The notes beneath the pieces were generated by a model that was given only the letters and a program-made list of their open reading frames with translations, searched no databases and was not told the origin of the DNA. A stretch of DNA of 64,000 nt, from assembly GCF_023898865.1 (NCBI RefSeq), contig NZ_JAGSOV010000035.1:62001-126000 (forward strand), in the 5' to 3' direction. The stretch is from Pseudonocardia humida. Lineage in GTDB: Bacteria > Actinomycetota > Actinomycetes > Mycobacteriales > Pseudonocardiaceae. Position numbers and translations under genes: made by a program. Within the stretch, counting starts at the first letter, position 1; each line of letters starts with the position of its first letter. Positions 54,834 to 62,859 of the stretch are shown here, piece after piece.

Positions 54834-55478
54834 ATGAGCACCGAGCTGGCCTGGCAGCCGTCCCTGTTCGAGGGCGCCGAGGGGCGGTTCCGGCTCGATC
54901 CCGGGTTCGCCGGGCTGCGCCGCCACGAACTCACCCAGGGCGCCTGGGTCGACGTCGCCCCCGGCTGGTGCGAGGGCGCCGACGGCCTGCTCGCCCGGCT
55001 GCTGCGGGAGGTGCCGTGGGGGCCGCAGCGCCGCGTGCGCATGTACGACGGCGTCGTCGCCGAGCCCCGGCTCACCCACCGCTGGGTCCTCGGCGAGGGC
55101 TTCGACCCGCTGTCCGACACCGCACCGCCGCCCGAGCTCGTCGAGATGGCCGAGGTGCTCGGGCGGCGCTACGGCGTCGCGTTCACCCAGATCGGCGCCA
55201 ACCTCTACCGCGACGGCGCCGACAGCGTCGCCTGGCACGGCGACCGGGTCGCCCGCGAGCTGCCCAGCGCCACCGTGGCGCTGGTGTCGCTGGGCGCGGT
55301 CCGGCCGTTCCGGCTGCGCCCGCACGGCGGCGGCGAGGGCGTCGGCTTCCTGCCCGGCCCGGGCGACCTGCTGGTCATGGGCGGGTCCTGCCAGCGCACC
55401 TGGCAGCACGCCGTGCCGAAGGTGCGGGCGTCGGCGCCGCGGGTCAGCGTCCAGTTCCGGCACGCCTACCCGCGCTGA
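54834..55478 (+). CDS. AlkB-like alpha-ketoglutarate-dependent dioxygenase
   Basis: A protein of 214 residues of the AlkB family, which oxidatively removes alkyl groups from DNA or RNA bases using Fe(II), 2-oxoglutarate and O2. The Fe ligands are HxD in AWHGDRVA and the distal His in [11 protein letters not shown]. The 2-oxoglutarate Arg is in [10 protein letters not shown]. It also has [16 protein letters not shown], typical of the family. Length is standard. ATG 54834 is seven bases after TAGCCT (54821-54826). It is monocistronic and converges with the reductase gene. Confidence 0.93.
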   Translation: MSTELAWQPSLFEGAEGRFRLDPGFAGLRRHELTQGAWVDVAPGWCEGADGLLARLLREVPWGPQRRVRMYDGVVAEPRLTHRWVLGEGFDPLSDTAPPPELVEMAEVLGRRYGVAFTQIGANLYRDGADSVAWHGDRVARELPSATVALVSLGAVRPFRLRPHGGGEGVGFLPGPGDLLVMGGSCQRTWQHAVPKVRASAPRVSVQFRHAYPR

Positions 55479-55495
55479 CCCGCGGCGCCCGCGCG

Positions 55496-56062
55496 CTACC
55501 CGCGCACCCGCTCGTGGACCATCAGCACCGCCGGTCCCCGCCGCCGCACCGAGGTCAGCGCCAGCTCGGCGCCCGGCGCACCGTCGGGGAACAGCCGCTC
55601 GCCCGTGCCGAGCACGGTGGGGAAGACCAGCAGCCGGTACTCGTCGACCAGGTCGCGCGCGGCCAGGGCGTGCACCAGGCTCGTGCTGCCGACCACCACG
55701 ACGTCGCGCTCGGCGGCGAGCGGGGGCAGCGCGTCGAGCACGTCCCCGTCGACCAGCGACGACCCGGACCAGGCGCCGACATCGGTCAGCGTCCGGGAGG
55801 CCACCAGCTTGGCGGCGCCGTTCATCGCGTCGGCGAACCCCCCGTCGCGGCCCGGCCAGCGCCGGGAGAACAGCTCCCAGGTGCTGCGCCCGAACAGCAG
55901 CGCCCCGCGGCCCAGCAGCGGTCCGAGGTCGAACTTGTCGCCGATCACGGCCTCCGGGCCGTGCCGGAGCGCCCAGCCGCCCCCGGGCGCCCCCCACGAC
56001 CCGTCGGGGTCCTCCACCACCCCGTCCAGCGTCACGAACTCCACGACGATCACGCGTCCCAT
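55496..56062 (-). CDS. dihydrofolate reductase-like/RibD C-terminal domain protein
   Basis: A protein of 188 residues of the RibD_C (DHFR-like) fold. It opens with [20 protein letters not shown] and has [68 protein letters not shown]. These proteins bind NADPH and are often called dihydrofolate reductase family proteins without known substrate. The ATG has GAGGAG upstream. It is divergent from an ECF sigma factor gene. Confidence 0.9.
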   Translation of the reverse strand: MGRVIVVEFVTLDGVVEDPDGSWGAPGGGWALRHGPEAVIGDKFDLGPLLGRGALLFGRSTWELFSRRWPGRDGGFADAMNGAAKLVASRTLTDVGAWSGSSLVDGDVLDALPPLAAERDVVVVGSTSLVHALAARDLVDEYRLLVFPTVLGTGERLFPDGAPGAELALTSVRRRGPAVLMVHERVRG

Positions 56063-56193
56063 GTCGGCTCCTCGGTCCGCGCCCCGTGGCGCGGTCGCCG
56101 TACGTACCGGCGGGAGGGGTCGGACTCATCGCGCCCCCGCTGTGGGATCCGTTCGCTCGCGAACCCGTTCCGCGGTGGGCCAGGATGCGGCGG

Positions 56194-57153
56194 GTGAGCA
56201 GCATCGCGGCCGCGGCCGACTTCGCGGCCCGGACCGAGCCGCACCGGCGCGAGCTGGTGGCCTACTGCTACCGGATGCTCGGCTCCGCGCACGAGGCCGA
56301 GGACCTGGTCCAGGAGACCCTGCTGCGGGCGTGGAAGGCGCGGGAGCGCTACGACGAGGGCCGGGCGTCGGTGCGCACCTGGCTGTACCGGATCGCGACC
56401 AACGCCTGCCTGAGCGCCCTGCGGGGGCGCGCCCGGCGGCCGCTGCCCTCCGGGCTGGGCGCGCCGAGCGCGGAACCGCGGGCGCCGCTGGTGCCGGTGC
56501 TCGACGTCGGGTGGCTGCAGCCCTTCCCCGACGCCCTGCTCCCCGACGGAGGGGCGGCCGGTCGGGGCGGCATGCGCCTGGCGCTCGTCGCGGCGATGCA
56601 ACTGCTGCCGGCGCGGCAGCGGGCGGTGCTGGTGCTGCGCGACGTGCTGGAGTTCAGCGCGGCCGAGGTGGCCGCCCAGCTGGGCACCTCGGTCGCCGCG
56701 GTGAACAGCGCCCTGCAGCGCGCCCGCGCCGCACTCGCCGGCAGCGCACCCGTGGCGGAGGAGGTGGCCGAACCCGACGACCCGGCCACCCGGGCCACGG
56801 TCGACGCCTACGCCCGGGCGTTCGAGGCCGCCGACGTCGCCGCGCTCGTCGCGCTGCTCACCGACGACGCCGTGCTCGAGATGCCGCCGGTGCCGCTGTG
56901 GTACCGCGGCCGCGACGACTACGGCCGGTTCATCTCCCACGTGTTCACCCGGCGCGGGACGGGCTGGCGGATGCGCCCCGCCGCCGCCAACGGCCAGCCC
57001 GCGCTCGCCGCCTACGCCCCCGGCCCCGACGGCCCGCGGCTGCACACGCTGCAGGTCCTGGAGGTGTCCGGCGGGCGGATCGCGCGCAACACCGCCTTCG
57101 CCGACCCCGCGGTGCTCGCCGGGTTCGCCCTGCCGGAGGCGCCGGCGGGGTGA
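56194..57153 (+). CDS. ECF sigma factor with C-terminal SnoaL-like domain (SigG/SigX5 type)
   Basis: A protein of 319 residues. Region sigma-2 (about 10-80) has [31 protein letters not shown], and region sigma-4 (about 130-185) has [42 protein letters not shown] SnoaL/NTF2-like domain follows (about 205-305). Such large ECF factors (SigG/TIGR02960 type) lack a separate anti-sigma factor, and the NTF2-like part is thought to regulate activity; none is encoded nearby. GTG 56194 is seven bases after CAGGAT; ATG 56185 is an alternative. Confidence 0.88.
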   Translation: MSSIAAAADFAARTEPHRRELVAYCYRMLGSAHEAEDLVQETLLRAWKARERYDEGRASVRTWLYRIATNACLSALRGRARRPLPSGLGAPSAEPRAPLVPVLDVGWLQPFPDALLPDGGAAGRGGMRLALVAAMQLLPARQRAVLVLRDVLEFSAAEVAAQLGTSVAAVNSALQRARAALAGSAPVAEEVAEPDDPATRATVDAYARAFEAADVAALVALLTDDAVLEMPPVPLWYRGRDDYGRFISHVFTRRGTGWRMRPAAANGQPALAAYAPGPDGPRLHTLQVLEVSGGRIARNTAFADPAVLAGFALPEAPAG

Positions 57154-57208
57154 GACCGCCGTCTCGCGGGACGCGACGGGCCCGTGGTCGGTTGTCTACG
57201 CTGCGGCG

Positions 57209-57802
57209 GTGCAGCGCAAGATCGGGGTGATGGGCGGGACGTTCGACCCGGTCCACCACGGCCACCTGGTGGCGGCCAGCGAGGTGGCGGACCGGTTCGG
57301 GCTCGACGAGGTCGTCTTCGTGCCGACCGGCCAGCCGTGGCAGAAGTCCGAGCACGAGGTCAGCCGGGCCGAGGACCGCTACCTGATGACGGTCATCGCC
57401 ACGGCGTCCAACCCGCGGTTCTCGGTGAGCCGGGTCGACATCGACCGCGACGGCCCCACCTACACCGCCGACACCCTGGCCGACCTGAACGCCGAGTACC
57501 CCGACGCCCGGCTGCACTTCATCACCGGCGCCGACGCGCTGTCCCAGATCCTGTCCTGGCACAAGTTCGAGCGGCTCTTCGAGCTGGCCCACTTCATCGG
57601 CGTCACCCGCCCGGGCTACCCGCTCGGCGCCGAGCACCTGCCGAAGGGGGCGGTGACCCTGGTCGAGGTGCCCGCCATGGCGATCTCCTCGTCCGACTGC
57701 CGCCGCCGCGTCGCCGCCGGCCACCCCGTCTGGTACCTCGTGCCCGACGGCGTGGTGCAGTACATCTCCAAGCGGAGCCTCTACCGCGACACGAGCCCCT
57801 GA
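57209..57802 (+). CDS. nadD: nicotinate-nucleotide adenylyltransferase
   Basis: A protein of 197 residues that makes deamido-NAD from nicotinate mononucleotide and ATP. It has the nucleotidyltransferase signature [15 protein letters not shown] and the [21 protein letters not shown] motif. GTG 57209 is seven bases after TACGCT (57196-57201). Its last 13 codons and the stop lie within a 47-bp sequence repeated at 59770-59816, so the 3' end may have been rebuilt by an insertion. In mycobacteria rsfS follows directly; here 4.6 kb intervenes. Confidence 0.96.
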   Translation: MQRKIGVMGGTFDPVHHGHLVAASEVADRFGLDEVVFVPTGQPWQKSEHEVSRAEDRYLMTVIATASNPRFSVSRVDIDRDGPTYTADTLADLNAEYPDARLHFITGADALSQILSWHKFERLFELAHFIGVTRPGYPLGAEHLPKGAVTLVEVPAMAISSSDCRRRVAAGHPVWYLVPDGVVQYISKRSLYRDTSP

Positions 57803-57804
57803 CC
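57758..57804 (+). repeat. direct repeat at the nadD 3' end (att-like), left copy
   Basis: A 47-bp sequence covering the final nadD codons and stop. It matches 59770-59816 at 46 of 47 positions. This is the geometry expected when an element integrates into the end of a gene and recreates that end. Confidence 0.85.
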
Positions 57805-57940
57805 AGCGGCGACACCGAGAGGGTCGCGATCGGGTACAAGCCGGGTACAACCGCGCTCAGCCCTCGCCGCCCCGGAGGCCGCAGCCGCCCGCGCCGTACG
57901 GGATGGGTGAGTACCGGTCCGCGATCTCGGCCGCCGGCCG

Positions 57941-58267
57941 GTGCACGGCGACGACATCGAGATCGTGGCCGTAGCCCGCGGGCGTCCCACCGAAGGTGGC
58001 GGCTACCTCTGGCGCGGCGAGCTCCGCCTCTGGGACAACGAGATCCTGATGGGCTGGTACGCCGCCCGCGACGGCGCCGTGCGCTCGAAGGGAACGCTCT
58101 GCTTCTCGCTGCACCAGCACGGCATCAACGCCACCGGCCGATGGGTCGGCCTCAGCTACGACGGACCGATCGTCACCGGGTGGGCCACGCTCGCCCGCTC
58201 CGAGGACGACGTCCTCGCCATCATGAACCAGCTCCGCGAGACCCCGAAGGAGGCCAGCACGCCATGA
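57941..58267 (+). CDS. small conserved protein coupled to cutA
   Basis: A protein of 108 residues with GGGYLWRGELRLWDNEILMGWYAARDGAVRSKG and RWVGLSYDGPIVTGWATLARSEDD. I recall similar segments at the C-terminus of longer actinobacterial proteins, some with an N-terminal HTH, so it may be a detached or truncated domain. Function is unknown. The GTG start is weakly supported. The stop overlaps the cutA start (ATGA), so the two are coupled. It lies inside the region bounded by the nadD-end repeats. Confidence 0.65.
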   Translation: MHGDDIEIVAVARGRPTEGGGYLWRGELRLWDNEILMGWYAARDGAVRSKGTLCFSLHQHGINATGRWVGLSYDGPIVTGWATLARSEDDVLAIMNQLRETPKEASTP

Positions 58268-58611
58268 CCGACACCAGCCCCACCGACCTGCAGTGCGTCG
58301 AGGTGGTCGTCACCGCCGACAGCGCCGACTGGCTCGCCGACTTCACCCGCACCCTGGTCGAGGACCGACTGGTCGCGTGCGGCCACAACATCGCCAGCAT
58401 CCGCGCGATCTACCGCTGGGACGGCCAGGTCCACGACGACCCCCAAGCCCGGGTCGGGCTGCACACCCGCGCCTCGCTCGTCCCGGCCATCGTCGCCCGC
58501 GCGGACGAGCAGCACAGCGACGACGTCCCGTGCGTCATCGCGCTCCCGATCACCGGTGGACACCCCGAATACTTGCGGTGGGTCTACGCCGAGACCCGCG
58601 AGCCCGCCTGA
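58264..58611 (+). CDS. cutA: divalent cation tolerance protein CutA
   Basis: A protein of 115 residues with the trimeric ferredoxin-like CutA1 fold: VEVVVTADSADWLADFTRTLVEDRLVACGHN, IYRWDGQVHDD, and VPCVIALPITGGHPEYLRWVYAET. CutA binds copper and other divalent cations in E. coli, although its role in actinobacteria is not settled. Overlap with the preceding small gene implies co-translation. It sits in the presumed inserted segment between the nadD-end repeats. Confidence 0.85.
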   Translation: MTDTSPTDLQCVEVVVTADSADWLADFTRTLVEDRLVACGHNIASIRAIYRWDGQVHDDPQARVGLHTRASLVPAIVARADEQHSDDVPCVIALPITGGHPEYLRWVYAETREPA

Positions 58612-58636
58612 CGGCGACGCCGCAGGTACCGAGTCA

Positions 58637-58960
58637 GTGGTTGACACGCCGAAGCACTCCGTCGCCGTGGTCGGTGTCGTCGTGCGCGAGGACGGCCGCG
58701 TCCTGGTCGTGCAGCGCCGCGACAACGCCCGCTGGGAGCCACCAGGAGGAGTGCTCGAACTCGGGGAGACCTTGAGGAAGGCGTCCGCCGAGAGGTGGCC
58801 GAGGAAACCGGCGTCACGGTCGATGTCGAGCACCTCACCGGCGCCTGCAAGAACCTCCCGCTCGGAGTCGTCGCGCCGGCATTCCGGTGCCGCTACGTCG
58901 CAGGCACAGGCGCACCCACGGAGGAATCCCAGCGCGTCAAGGCGGCGCCCTGCGGGCGCC
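58637..58960 (+). pseudogene. frameshifted and truncated NUDIX hydrolase
   Basis: From GTG 58637 the product reads VVGVVVREDGRVLVVQRRDNARWEPPGGVLELGET, then the frame breaks near 58772. In the next frame it continues EEGVRREVAEETGVTVDVEHLTG, which completes the NUDIX box GX5EX7REVXEEXG. One missing base in the box explains this. After about 58944 the protein ends in a GC-rich hairpin (58942-58962) instead of the usual C-terminal third, so it is also truncated. It is non-functional, a remnant inside the putative island. Confidence 0.8.
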
Positions 58961-58962
58961 GC
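58942..58962. repeat. perfect hairpin at the NUDIX truncation point
   Basis: GCGGCGCCC (58942-58950) pairs with GGGCGCCGC (58954-58962) around TGC. NUDIX homology stops exactly at this hairpin. Confidence 0.7.
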
Positions 58963-58974
58963 GCCGGGGCGGTG

Positions 58975-59019
58975 TCCACACCGAAGAGGTCACCGGTTCG
59001 ATCCCAGCATCGCCCCACA
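58975..59019 (+). tRNA. 3' fragment of tRNA-Val(CAC), incomplete
   Basis: The sequence from anticodon CAC (58977-58979) through the anticodon-stem 3' strand CGAAG, the variable loop AGGTC, the T-arm GGTTCGATCC and the acceptor ATCGCCC matches the 3' half of actinobacterial tRNA-Val(CAC), recalled from mycobacteria, with two changes in the T-stem. The 5' half is missing, so it is not a working tRNA. Such 3' ends are classic attachment sites of integrative elements. Confidence 0.65.
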
Positions 59020-59093
59020 GTCGAACGGACTGGTCAGAGGCTCGTCACGAGCCATCGAGCCTCGTTGCCCGCGCGCCTTGAAACGTCAACCGG

Positions 59094-59417
59094 TCAGACG
59101 GGATCGGTGAACGAGATCGGCTTGCCGGTGGCGCGGGCGTATGCGATCTCCCTGCTCGTGGAATCGCCGATATACCCGCCAGGGTTGACGACTAGAACGC
59201 GGTCAGCCAGGTCGATCTTGCGCAGGTGGAGGGCGCCCAACGCGGTCTTCTGATCGTTGGTGATGAACTCGTCTACTTCGTGATCCTCGGCGCGCAGGGA
59301 GACGCCTGGCGCGACGACGATGGCGCCCGCAAAGGTCAAGTCGCGGTTCGCTGCGCGCATCTCGGCCTCGAACCGGGTAGAGCCGCAGATGCACACGATC
59401 TCAGGTCTGTCAGGCAC
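59094..59417 (-). CDS. nucleoside 2-deoxyribosyltransferase-like protein
   Basis: A protein of 107 residues with a Rossmann-like start VCICGSTRFEAEMRAANRDLTFAG and the C-terminal ADRVLVVNPGGYIGDSTSREIAYARATGKPI. This matches small nucleoside 2-deoxyribosyltransferase/DUF4406-type proteins often carried by phages and plasmids. The exact substrate is unknown. The GTG start at 59417 has no strong ribosome site. Its base use looks less GC-rich than its neighbours, and it lies on the strand opposite to cutA, inside the putative island. Confidence 0.7.
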   Translation of the reverse strand: MPDRPEIVCICGSTRFEAEMRAANRDLTFAGAIVVAPGVSLRAEDHEVDEFITNDQKTALGALHLRKIDLADRVLVVNPGGYIGDSTSREIAYARATGKPISFTDPV

Positions 59418-59769
59418 AGATCAGTCCTTCGGGTCACTCGCCGTCGGCTGTCAGTGGTCGCCGGCAGCGAACAACGCTGTCATGGACTCTGCCGCACGGC
59501 TAGATCGACGTCACCTCGGCCTGCCATGCGTCGCAGGGCCGAGCGCGGACCTGTATGGACGACGGTGGAAGCTCCACCAGCACACATGGGTGACGCGCGC
59601 CTGGTTGGGGCGACCCTGTTGGTGCGTGGCAGTCAGGGGAGTCGCCGGTACAAATCCGGCACAAGGCGCGCCAGCCCAGGACGCCCCACATCGACTGACG
59701 TCGCCCGACGTTCGTGCAGGTCGAACGTGGTTGTCGGCCGATCCGTGCCGGTCCGCATTCCGGCAGCGG
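59418..59769. other. gene-free segment
   Basis: I see no supportable gene here. The GC content seems lower than average. A T-arm-like hairpin GCCGG-TACAAAT-CCGGC lies at 59644-59660, but no tRNA can be completed around it. The segment probably consists of decayed mobile DNA. Confidence 0.6.
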
Positions 59770-59816
59770 CAGTACATGTCCAAGCGGAGCCTCTACCGCG
59801 ACACGAGCCCCTGACC
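59770..59816 (+). repeat. direct repeat of the nadD 3' end (att-like), right copy
   Basis: A 47-bp copy of the nadD terminus including the stop codon, with one change (position 9, C to G). Beyond it a weak resemblance to the sequence after nadD persists (GCGA-ACC and GGGTACA). No reading frame uses it here. Confidence 0.85.
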
Positions 59817-59897
59817 CGGAGCGATACCTGTGGATGAGCGGGTACAGGTACCTCTGAACATGATCAAGGAGTCGGCCCGGATCGCTAGGCTGTGCGC

Positions 59898-60452
59898 GTG
59901 CCCGAGCTGATCCGTCCCCTGCCACGGGTACGCGAGTCGTACGTCGCGGCGATGGCCGAGTTCCAGGCCGAGGGCCGGGGCAAGCCGGACGACCAGACCA
60001 TGATCGGCGTGGAGATCCGCGAGTTCGGCTCGACCTGGCACACCCCGGAGGGGTTCGCCCGGTACGTGAGCCGCCTGCGCGCCGAGGCGGAGGAGGACGC
60101 GCCACGGCCGCCCGGCATCGTGCCGGCCACCACGCTGTGGTGGGTCGACGGCGCCGAGTACCTCGGTCGGCTCGCCGTCAGGCACCGGCTGACCCCGAGG
60201 CTGCTGGAGGGCGGCGGTCACATCGGCTTCGACGTGCGTCCGAGCGCTCGCCGACGCGGCCACGCCACCGCCATGCTGCGCGCCGCGCTGCCGGTCGTCG
60301 CCGGTCTCGGCATCGACCGCGCGCTCGTCACCTGCGACGTCGACAACGTCGCCTCCCGGAAGGTGATCGAGGCGTGCGGCGGCGAGTTCGAGGACCGGCG
60401 GGGGGTGAAGCTCAGGTTCTGGGTGGCGACGTCGCCGGGGTCAGCGCCGTAG
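59898..60452 (+). CDS. GNAT-family N-acetyltransferase
   Basis: A protein of 184 residues with the GNAT fold: LGRLAVRHRLTPRLLEGGGHIGFDVRPSARRRGHATAMLRAALPVVAGLGIDRALVTCDVDNVASRKVIEACGGEFED holds the acetyl-CoA loop RPSARRRGHATAM. It resembles the RimJ-like group that acts on small molecules or protein N-termini. GTG 59898 is six bases after TAGGCT (59886-59891); GTG 59892 is possible. It lies immediately outside the right repeat copy. Confidence 0.88.
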   Translation: MPELIRPLPRVRESYVAAMAEFQAEGRGKPDDQTMIGVEIREFGSTWHTPEGFARYVSRLRAEAEEDAPRPPGIVPATTLWWVDGAEYLGRLAVRHRLTPRLLEGGGHIGFDVRPSARRRGHATAMLRAALPVVAGLGIDRALVTCDVDNVASRKVIEACGGEFEDRRGVKLRFWVATSPGSAP

Positions 60453-60519
60453 CCGCGGGTCACCTGGCAGCTCGAGCAGATCCGGCCCACCCCGCAGCGG
60501 CTGTCCGGCGCGCAGGGCC

Positions 60520-61398
60520 TCAGGGCTCCAGCCGGGCCAGGGCGCCGATCTCGAGGGCGACCCACAGCGCGCCGTCGGGACCGGCGGTGATCCCGTGCGG
60601 CTCCGAGCCGGGCGTGGGCAGCGCGACGGTCTTGACGCGTCCGTCGACGTCGATGCGACCGACGCGGTCGGCCCCCCACTCGGTGAACCAGCAGGCGCCG
60701 TCCGGGCCCGTGGTGATCGCGTGCGGGCGGGCGCCGCGGTCGGGCAGCGGGAATTCGGTGATCCGGCCGTCGGTGTCGATGCGGCCGATCTGACCGGCGA
60801 GGATCTCGACGAACCACAGCGCGCCGTCGGGGCCCGCGGTGATGCCGACCGGACCCGCCTCCTCGGTGGGCAACGCGAACGTCGTGATCGCGCCCGCGGT
60901 GGTGATCCGCCCGATGGCGCCGGCCTGGTTCAGCGTGAACCACAGCGCGCCGTCGGACCCGGTGACGATCATGGACGGGAAACCGCCCGCGTGCGGGAGC
61001 TCGAACTCGCGGACCCCACCGCCGGGGTCGAGGCGGCCGATCCGGTCGGAGCTCATCGCGGTGAACCACAGCGCGCCGTCGGGCCCGGCGGTGATGCCGA
61101 ACGGGCCGGAGGCCGGGGTGGGCACGTCGACCGCCGTCGTCGTGCCGTCGGTGGTCATCCGGCGGATCCGGTTCGCCCGCGACTCGGTGAGCCACAGCGC
61201 CCCGTCGGGGCCGGCCGCCAGCAGCGAAGGCCCGCCGTCCGCCGGGTCGAGCTGGTGGCTGGACACCGTCCCGTCGGTGGCCAGGCGGCCGATGCGGCCG
61301 GCGTGCACCTGGGTGAACCACAGGGCGCCGTCGGGGCCGGTGACGATCCCGTAGGGACCGGCCCCGGCCTCGGCGACCGGGAACTCGGTGACGGACAA
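60520..61398 (-). CDS. vgb: virginiamycin B lyase-like beta-propeller
   Basis: A seven-bladed propeller of 292 residues built from repeats of GPDGALWFT. The streptogramin-B lyase family opens the ring of type B streptogramins by beta-elimination. The expected catalytic region is present in RPHAITTGPDGACWFTEWGADRVGRI and EPHGITAGPDGALWVALE. Whether it has lyase activity or acts as a generic propeller is unproven. The start is TTG at 61398 with AGGGG upstream; the ATG nearby is in another frame. It is four bases after the HATPase gene, in one operon. Confidence 0.85.
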   Translation of the reverse strand: MSVTEFPVAEAGAGPYGIVTGPDGALWFTQVHAGRIGRLATDGTVSSHQLDPADGGPSLLAAGPDGALWLTESRANRIRRMTTDGTTTAVDVPTPASGPFGITAGPDGALWFTAMSSDRIGRLDPGGGVREFELPHAGGFPSMIVTGSDGALWFTLNQAGAIGRITTAGAITTFALPTEEAGPVGITAGPDGALWFVEILAGQIGRIDTDGRITEFPLPDRGARPHAITTGPDGACWFTEWGADRVGRIDVDGRVKTVALPTPGSEPHGITAGPDGALWVALEIGALARLEP

Positions 61399-61402
61399 GC
61401 GC

Positions 61403-61828
61403 TCATCCCCTCCGCAGCGGTGGCACCTTCACGCTGGTCATCAGCGTGGTCGTGACCTCGTGGTTCGTCTCGAACCGCACGTCGTCCATGCAGGTGTGGA
61501 TCATCAGCATGCCCAGGCCGCGCTGGGTGTCGCGCGGGCACCAGCGCCGGTTGTCCGACACGCCGACCACGATCCGGCGCCCGCCGTCGGTCTCGCTGAA
61601 CTGGCGCGCGGCCACCCGCACCTCGGAGGCGAACCCGGGGGCGTCGGCGTGCTCGACGGCGTTGGACACGGCCTCGTTGACGGCCAGCACGATGTCGTCG
61701 ACCTCGTCGTCGGGCCACGCGAGGTCGGCCAGCCAGACCCGGAAGCGCTGGCGCACCACGGACAGCGAGACCGGGTCGGCCATCAGCACCATCGAGATGG
61801 CACCGGCGACCGCGGCGGGCTCGGCCAC
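61403..61828 (-). CDS. anti-sigma factor-type ATPase (RsbW/HATPase_c_2)
   Basis: A small GHKL kinase of 141 residues: DDIVLAVNEAVSNAVEHA forms the N box, and RRWCPRDTQRGLGMLMIHTCMDDV the later G box. Such proteins phosphorylate a STAS partner and bind a sigma factor. GTG 61828 is chosen because GGGAGG lies six bases upstream. It is 14 bases downstream of the STAS gene and four before the lyase, so the three are co-transcribed. Confidence 0.88.
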   Translation of the reverse strand: MAEPAAVAGAISMVLMADPVSLSVVRQRFRVWLADLAWPDDEVDDIVLAVNEAVSNAVEHADAPGFASEVRVAARQFSETDGGRRIVVGVSDNRRWCPRDTQRGLGMLMIHTCMDDVRFETNHEVTTTLMTSVKVPPLRRG

Positions 61829-61842
61829 GTGCACCCTCCCGA

Positions 61843-62220
61843 TCAGACGGCGACGGCCTCGTCCACGGTCCCGAACATCGCCAGCACGTCGTCGAGACCC
61901 ATCGTCCGGATCGGCCGCATGACCGGGCGGTCCTGGTCGACCACCACGCGCAGCGGGGTCCCCTTGGCGCGGGCCTCGTCGTTGAGCGAGACCAGCACGC
62001 CCAGCCCCGACGAGGAGAGGAACTCGACCCCCAGCATGTCCAGCACGACCGGTCGGCTCCCGGCCTCGCGCAGCACCTCACCGGCGGACTCGGCCAACCG
62101 GCCGCCGGTGCTCAGATCGACCTCACCACGGACCGCGAGGACGAGACAGCCGCCCCGGTCCTGCCGGGCGACGGTCATCAGCAGTTCGGCGGGCGGGACT
62201 CCACCGAGCGGGCCACTCAT
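61843..62220 (-). CDS. STAS-domain anti-anti-sigma factor (RsbV-like)
   Basis: A protein of 125 residues with a single STAS domain: LVLAVRGEVDLSTGGRLAESAGEVL and VLDMLGVEFLSSSGLGVLVSLND, which contains the phosphorylatable Ser (SSSGLG). It is the natural partner of the downstream HATPase. On its strand TACCCT (62229-62234) precedes the ATG by eight bases, marking the operon promoter. No sigma factor gene is adjacent. Confidence 0.9.
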   Translation of the reverse strand: MSGPLGGVPPAELLMTVARQDRGGCLVLAVRGEVDLSTGGRLAESAGEVLREAGSRPVVLDMLGVEFLSSSGLGVLVSLNDEARAKGTPLRVVVDQDRPVMRPIRTMGLDDVLAMFGTVDEAVAV

Positions 62221-62454
62221 GCTGACGGAGGGTACAGACGCGCCGAGCCACCCACCCGATGCACGGTCCGCCCCGCCGCTCGTCGCTCCCGGTGGGCCCC
62301 CGTGGTCGTCGCTGTGCGCCTCATGCCTGGTGGTACCCGCCCCGGGGGACATCCCACACTTCGACCGACCCGTGCCCGCCGGGGCCCCGTGGCGCGGGCC
62401 TGGGACACTGGACGCGACGAGGCGGGCCGGCAGGTCCACCGGGAGAGGGGAACC

Positions 62455-62859
62455 GTGACGGCCACCGACCAGGCCCTGGACATGGCCCGCGTGGCCGTTG
62501 CCGCAGCCGCGGACAAGAAGGCCCAGGACATCGTCGTGCTCGACGTGTCGGAGCAGCTCGTGATCACCGACTGCTTCGTGATCGCCTCGGCGCCCAACGA
62601 GCGCCTCGTGCAGGCGATCGTCGACGAGGTCGAGGAGAAGCTGCGCCTGCACGGGGCCAAGCCCACCCGCCGCGAGGGCACCCGGGAGGGCCGCTGGGTC
62701 CTGCTCGACTTCGTCGACGTCGTCGTGCACGTCCAGCACTCCGAGGAGCGCGGCTTCTACGGGCTCGACCGGCTGTGGAAGGACTGCCCCCGCATCCGGT
62801 TCCCCGAGGCCGAGACCCCCGAGGAGGGGGCGGGCGCGGACGAGGACGGCGCCGGGTGA
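62455..62859 (+). CDS. rsfS: ribosomal silencing factor RsfS
   Basis: A protein of 134 residues that binds L14 on the 50S subunit and blocks joining in stationary phase. Motifs are KKAQDIVVLDVSEQLVITDCFVIASAPNERLVQAIVDEVEE, GRWVLLDFVDVVVHVQHSEERGFYGLDRLWKDCP, typical of RsfS/Iojap. The start is GTG with GGGAGAGGGG upstream. It overlaps the next gene by GTGA. It is part of the conserved nadD-rsfS-phosphatase order. Confidence 0.95.
   Translation: MTATDQALDMARVAVAAAADKKAQDIVVLDVSEQLVITDCFVIASAPNERLVQAIVDEVEEKLRLHGAKPTRREGTREGRWVLLDFVDVVVHVQHSEERGFYGLDRLWKDCPRIRFPEAETPEEGAGADEDGAG

Noticed and set aside
59595..59673. tRNA-sized fold with a 7-bp GCGCGCC/GGCGCGC end stem and a T-arm-like hairpin
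   Set aside because: There is a 4-base linker between the T-stem and the end stem, no proper anticodon arm and no D-arm, so it cannot be a tRNA.
60520..61410. ATG just upstream of the virginiamycin-lyase-like gene as its start
   Set aside because: That ATG is out of frame. TTG 61398 with AGGGG upstream is the only start giving the full first propeller blade.
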